Shown: positions 59,842 to 64,000 of the stretch, piece after piece
Numbering within the stretch: the first letter of the stretch is position 1
Layout: the number at the start of each line of letters is the position of its first letter
From: Spirometra erinaceieuropaei
Taxonomy: Eukaryota; Platyhelminthes; Cestoda; Diphyllobothriidea; Diphyllobothriidae
Reading direction: 5' to 3'
Assembly: GCA_902702965.1 (NCBI GenBank)
Contig: CACRXP010000615.1
Location: 329,558 to 393,557 of the forward strand
Length of the DNA: 64,000 nucleotides
Notes under the pieces: generated by a model
Database searches by the model: none
Told to the model about the DNA's origin: nothing
What the model saw: only the letters and a program-made list of their open reading frames with translations
Position numbers and translations under genes: made by a program

Positions 59842-60453
59842 CCTATGGGTCTTATGTCCAGTCGCATATTAGACCGCATACAGATGAGTATCCTAATGGT
59901 GGGCTTGGATGCTGCAGGCAAAACAACCATTCTTTATAAGTTGAAATTGGGTGACGTCGTTTCTACAACCCCCACTATCGGATTTAACATTGAAACGGTG
60001 CGGTACAAAAATGTCACCTTCACTGTACGGGATGTTGGAGGGCAAGATAAAGTACGCCCTCTATGGCGTTGTTTCTGCTATAGCAGCCAAGGCAAGGCTG
60101 ACTATTTTTGACTATTTTTCAGGCTTCATATTCGTCGTCGACAGCAGCGATCATGAAAGGTTTGATGAAGTGCGGGACGAACTTAGTCGTAAGCTGAGTG
60201 ATGAGAGGGGTGCATGAAACCCCTTTGTTGGTGCTTGCAAATGAGCAGGTATGTGTGCATTAAGTGTCTACTGTCATCCCTGACGTAGGATCTGCCAAAC
60301 GCAATGCAGGCCTGCGAAGTAACTCACAGACTCGGCCTCTCCGCTCTTCACGGGCGTCACTGGTACTTGCAGGCCACGTGCGCCACGTCAGGCGCTGGTC
60401 TCTACGAAGGACTGGACTGGCTAAGCAACACTCTTTCCCCGGCCAAGCGATGA
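59842..60453 (+). CDS. ARF-family small GTPase, spliced, with one frameshift (possible pseudogene)
   Basis: ARF proteins are myristoylated GTP switches in vesicle trafficking. Translation starts at 59845 with [11 protein letters not shown]; Gly2 would be the myristoylation site, and the N-terminus is as short as in ARF6. Coding exons are 59845-60091, 60123-60248 and 60289-60453. They are split by a 31-nt GC-AG intron (GCAAGG to TTTCAG) and a 40-nt GT-AG intron. The P-loop GLDAAGKT, switch [20 protein letters not shown], the CATSGAG motif and the C-terminal [11 protein letters not shown] are present. Total length is near 178 residues, as usual. Damage: one extra base in the GGGG run at 60207-60210 shifts the frame, W of WDVGGQ is R, and the NKxD guanine-specificity motif reads NEQD. 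Retained introns exclude a processed copy. It is either a decaying gene or one with assembly errors. Confidence 0.8.
60092..60122 (+). other. 31-nt GC-AG intron in the ARF gene
   Basis: Removing GCAAGG...TTTTTCAG joins CAAG to GC-TTC, restoring Q-G-F-I-F-V-V-D-S as in all ARFs. Without removal the frame stops at once. The donor CAAG/GCAAGG fits the GC-AG consensus, and the length suits the very short introns known in flatworms. Confidence 0.75.
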
Positions 60454-60918
60454 ACTGCCCAATCCGGTCACCGTGATCTTGGGCATTTCAAGGCATCTTC
60501 TGGTAATCGAGGCAACAGTCCTGGATACTGTCGCGAAGTTCTAACCTGACACTGCTTCAGTGTCCCTTGGTGATCAGAACTCCGTTTTCTCTCCCTGATC
60601 ATCCTATGATGCAAATATGCAACACTTGTCTTTCCCTTGTCCTTGCGCACTCTTGTATTCTCCATCCCCACGCTTAGAATAACGCAGTAGGCCTGACGTT
60701 CATTAAAGGAAAAATGTGTTCATCTTAGTTTTCTTCTAAATTTAATGCGATTTTGTAAAACTGTTGTTGTCACTATTTGACCCACATTTACTTTACATAC
60801 TGAGTTATCTAATTTCTACTTCCCATTTCGGATGAGGCGTATCTTTTGTGATTCCACCTGCTTTAGAACGGGGACGGGATTACTGCATCAACTCTGCTGG
60901 TTGGCTGATGTTTTATGC

Positions 60919-61480
60919 GACTGGGTCTGTTTTCCATTGTCAAGTCGCGCACTATTCGAAACTCGCAATTATTTTTCCTCGTCTCTTCTATCCGACTACT
61001 TTCGCCTTTTGGCGGTCTCCACACCTACAGTGCGACGCACGTCTTTGATGTGATAGCGATGGGAACCTCTCTGTGTCGCCGCGCAGCCTTTGCGCAGAGC
61101 ATTTGTGAGATGATGTGTCTATCGCGTCAGACCTCAGTCACTACGACCATCAGACACAGTTCCTAACAGGAGGAGAAGTGGTTGGACGCCACTTGGGAGG
61201 CGACTGGGTCTGTTTTCCATTGTCTAGTCGCGCACTTTTCAAAACTCGAAATGATCTTCCTTCGTCTCTTTTTGCAGGTTTCGACCACCGACTTGCTTGT
61301 GACGCACCTCTTCGATGCGATAGCGATGGGGACATATCTCTGTCGCCGCCCAGCTTTCGTGTAGAGCATTTTTAGGATGACGTGCCCGTCGCGGCAGATT
61401 GTGCTATAGGGAGAACTCAGCCACTACGACCATCAGACCCAGATCCGAACAGGAGGAGAAGATGTTAGACCCGCAGTTGG
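60919..61480. repeat. Tandem repeat of a unit of about 283 bp (two full units, start of a third)
   Basis: GACTGGGTCTGTTTTCCATT occurs at 60919 and 61202. CAGGAGGAGAAG occurs at 61168 and 61450. In between, AGTCGCGCACT, CTCGTCTCTT / TTCGTCTCTT, GATAGCGATGGG, CTCTGTCGCCGC / CTGTGTCGCCGC and CACTACGACCATCAGAC recur at the same spacing. The units are about 75-80 percent alike by eye and carry no shared intact open frame. Confidence 0.75.
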
Positions 61481-64000
61481 GAGGATGTTGTATTCTGTGC
61501 AGAACTATTACGGGAGAGATTAGTAGGAGTTGGCGGCTGACGAGGGCACGTCCTACGCGGCGAGAGCGGCGTCCGCATGTGAGACGGTGGGGCAATCGTC
61601 CAGAGCCTTCAGTAAGGTCACGCCTTAGTCAACCTCAATGATGATTGGTCATTTTGGGCAGCCAGCATTGGCCAATCATCAGACTGCATTTGCTGCGCAC
61701 GTACAAGCAGTCGTAAAGGGCACAACGTTGCAACATGCGCACGAATTTGGGCCGCTGCGAGTCTGTCACCCATATGTACTAACTGTCAGAGCATCTCTGG
61801 ACTACCCCAGTCTTGCTCGCGGTAAACCAGTCCGTGCCATCGTAGCAAAAAAAGCACATGGGGCATTTTATATGTCGACGAGTGCCGATGTGGAGAAAAT
61901 ATGAATAATAGGAAGATACAAGCAACCACAAGTGCAAGATCAAGGGACGCGGAAGAGCACGAGCGTGCACACACACTGGACAAGTTCGTAGACTTATTGA
62001 ACATTCATCGTTAATTTACTTCTGGGTGTAACATAAGGGTGCGTCTAAAATGGGGGAGTTTGAGCGAGGATTATGTTGACTCGTAACCTTATCAACTGGC
62101 AACTCAGAAACATCCAAGCTTGAAGGGGAAGTTTGTGTGAGTCTCATATCCCGGACAGAGGAAACCATGGAGAAACTGAAACATAGTTCGACGCATCGAG
62201 GCGGACATTAAAGGACGGTTAGGAGTTGAGGTGTCTTAAAGAACTGTGCAACTGCGGTGAACTGGTGAATACCCACACGGTCGAGACCACTAACTGACAT
62301 ATCGATTGGCTAACCGACTCGCTTTTCAGTCACCATGACAGCAAGATTGACCCCACTTGTAGCGAGCAGTGAACGGTGAGAAGCTCCGTGCAGCTCGACA
62401 GCTATCTCACTCTTTGTGCCATCGATATGGTGAATGCTTGTGGCAAATGTGGGTATTGAGTCCATATGGATAGTTGGCCTCGGGTTTTACTTTTTAAAGT
62501 GTGATCGGTGTGGGAGCATCAATTATCTATGGATTGTAGTGGCTGTGAGGACACGACCTTCAAGGAAGTAGAGGAAGTGCTCCAATTCCAAATAAATGGC
62601 GGGGATTTCATCGTCAAAGATGCTGTTGCATGCATTGACTGGCGAATTTTTTCGCGCAAGCCTAACAGAGACAGAATTACGTAGCGGGATGTTCTAGAAG
62701 AACTAACTTAGAGGCTATCGCCATCACATATAGAAAACCTTAGGGGGCGGGATGCGTTAACGAGGCAGGGTCGGCATGGAGGCCATGATTATCTCGAAAG
62801 AGGGTAAATCCCTCACCGGAAAGACCGAGAGGACACTTCGGACCGGAAAGCATGCTGGTGAGCGCTAGCTATACATCAGCGAAATTTGGCAGAAATCGAC
62901 GGCAACAGACGACCATCACATGAAAATGCTTGGACTTTGGAGTGCATATGACATAAAGCTGGGTCGACATGCTCGTCAAAGGCAGTTAAGAAAGAGTTTG
63001 TGGTCGCCAAGAAACCTCTTGCATGTTAGCCTAGAGTATCACTGGCGTCTAGAACAGCCTGGACTCAGAGAAATGTTGCATCGAGCTTAGTACTGAACTC
63101 ATGGCAAAAAGATTATGTAACAGTGATCACATCTGAGACGGCACAAGTAAGAACTAGACTCCACCCGAAGGAAGTACATTTCAGGTACATTTTGCCAATT
63201 GTTCAGTAAGCAAATGGATAAGGCATCCACTGTCTTTGAAGTAGTAGAAAATAGGTAAATGTCCACACCAGGAGGCAAGCTGTATGCTCGTGCCCGAGGA
63301 TTAACTGTTCGGTAGATTGAGGGTGCGAGCGCACGAAAAAGACGAAGCAGGTCCACGATCTGAATCACCACTCGGCTGAGCAACAGTTACCGACAGGACG
63401 ATTACACGCCAAATTATCAGCTGTATTAAGCTAAACAGATAAATCGATGACACTGAATCCCGTAGACAGAAAAGGCAGGAGACGAAATAATTCCGCCATT
63501 GATTGTTCGTTCGGATTGTAGCAATATAAAACGAAAACAGTCTTTAAAATATGCATTCATGAATTAGAACAAAAAGCGTATATAGGCAAATGCAGGAAAT
63601 GCTCAACAAATGAAATGACTTGGAAAACTGTTTGCAAATAAGTGGTGTAACAGAGAGGATATTTACTACCATCCGACGTTTTGGTTGTCACAGTCAACCA
63701 GGCGGTCATTGAACTGAGGTCACAACAGTGATATGAACGTGAATTTGCTTATTTTAAATCTGTTATTTTCTGCAAGTGGAGAACGCACTTACGGCGAGTT
63801 GAACTATAATCAGTATGCCCACGGTTCCACATAAGAAAATGAATTCGCGCGTCAAAGTTGAATTCCGCAAGGCCGAAGATGGACTAAGTCAGGCGTTTAC
63901 ATGCGTCTGTCCGGTCCTTCCTTCCTTGTGGTTGTAAATGTTGGACTGTGCGCGTGGTGGACGAGCAAAAACAGGAAATATTTAACCACCACTGCCTGAG
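61481..64000. other. Window end, no supported gene
   Basis: The composition is somewhat GC-richer than the left side. An 88-codon plus-strand frame at 61638-61904 and a 94-codon minus-strand frame at 63099-63383 have no recognisable motif. Part of this may be old transposon sequence. Confidence 0.3.

Noticed and set aside
1..64000. CRISPR arrays, bacterial operons or riboswitches
   Set aside because: No regularly spaced repeats with unique spacers, and the splice structures and retroelements show a eukaryotic genome.

Overview
The window reads as nuclear DNA of a eukaryote, most likely a parasitic flatworm and perhaps a diphyllobothriid-type tapeworm. This is an inference from the character of the sequence and has not been tested by any search. 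The supporting signs are low gene density, AT-rich intergenic DNA, spliced genes with introns from 31 nt to about 1.4 kb, Penelope-like retroelement remnants with GIY-YIG endonuclease and hammerhead-like motifs, a non-LTR reverse transcriptase remnant, tRNA-derived SINEs, and an ARF GTPase split by very short introns. There are no operons, no bacterial-style genes and no CRISPR. Two runs of N (8669-8946 and 53565-53693) are assembly gaps.

Left two thirds (0-41 kb): the main content is a dispersed family of six paralogous genes that I do not recognise, called A to F here: A (206-918, minus), B (15627-16432, minus), C (22771-24919, plus), D (32099-32723, plus), E (35354-36023, minus) and F (40655-41271, plus). 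Each copy has an exon 2 of 251-257 nt entered in phase 1 and left in phase 0, followed by a terminal exon 3 of 264-342 nt. C also has a clear signal-peptide exon 1 with a GTAAGT donor. The proteins are very divergent but keep a C-x-x-x-[FV]-P motif at the end of exon 2, an L-x-FP-x-[LI] motif in exon 3 and a conserved cysteine near the C terminus. They look like small, secreted, disulphide-bonded proteins of about 190-220 residues. A, B, C and D share one cysteine layout; E and F, arranged head to head, share another. The genes are embedded in repeat remnants: a Penelope-like element at 4568-6020, a non-LTR RT remnant near 9.9-10.7 kb, a dimeric SINE at 30154-30557 and tRNA-type SINE pieces near 38 kb.

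42.7-46.1 kb: three tandem, diverged units of about 1.3 kb carry related short open frames that end in a conserved cysteine-containing tail. They may be a second small lineage-specific gene array, partly pseudogenised.

Right third (46-64 kb): mostly repeats. It holds a second SINE copy, a second Penelope-like remnant with long inverted ends (51.2-52.9 kb), a remnant resembling a C2H2 zinc-finger repeat, a 934-bp-period duplication and a 283-bp-period tandem repeat. Within this lies the one widely conserved gene, an ARF-family GTPase (59842-60453). It has three coding exons, including one with a 31-nt GC-AG intron, and carries a frameshift and two damaged key residues, so it may be a pseudogene or contain assembly errors.
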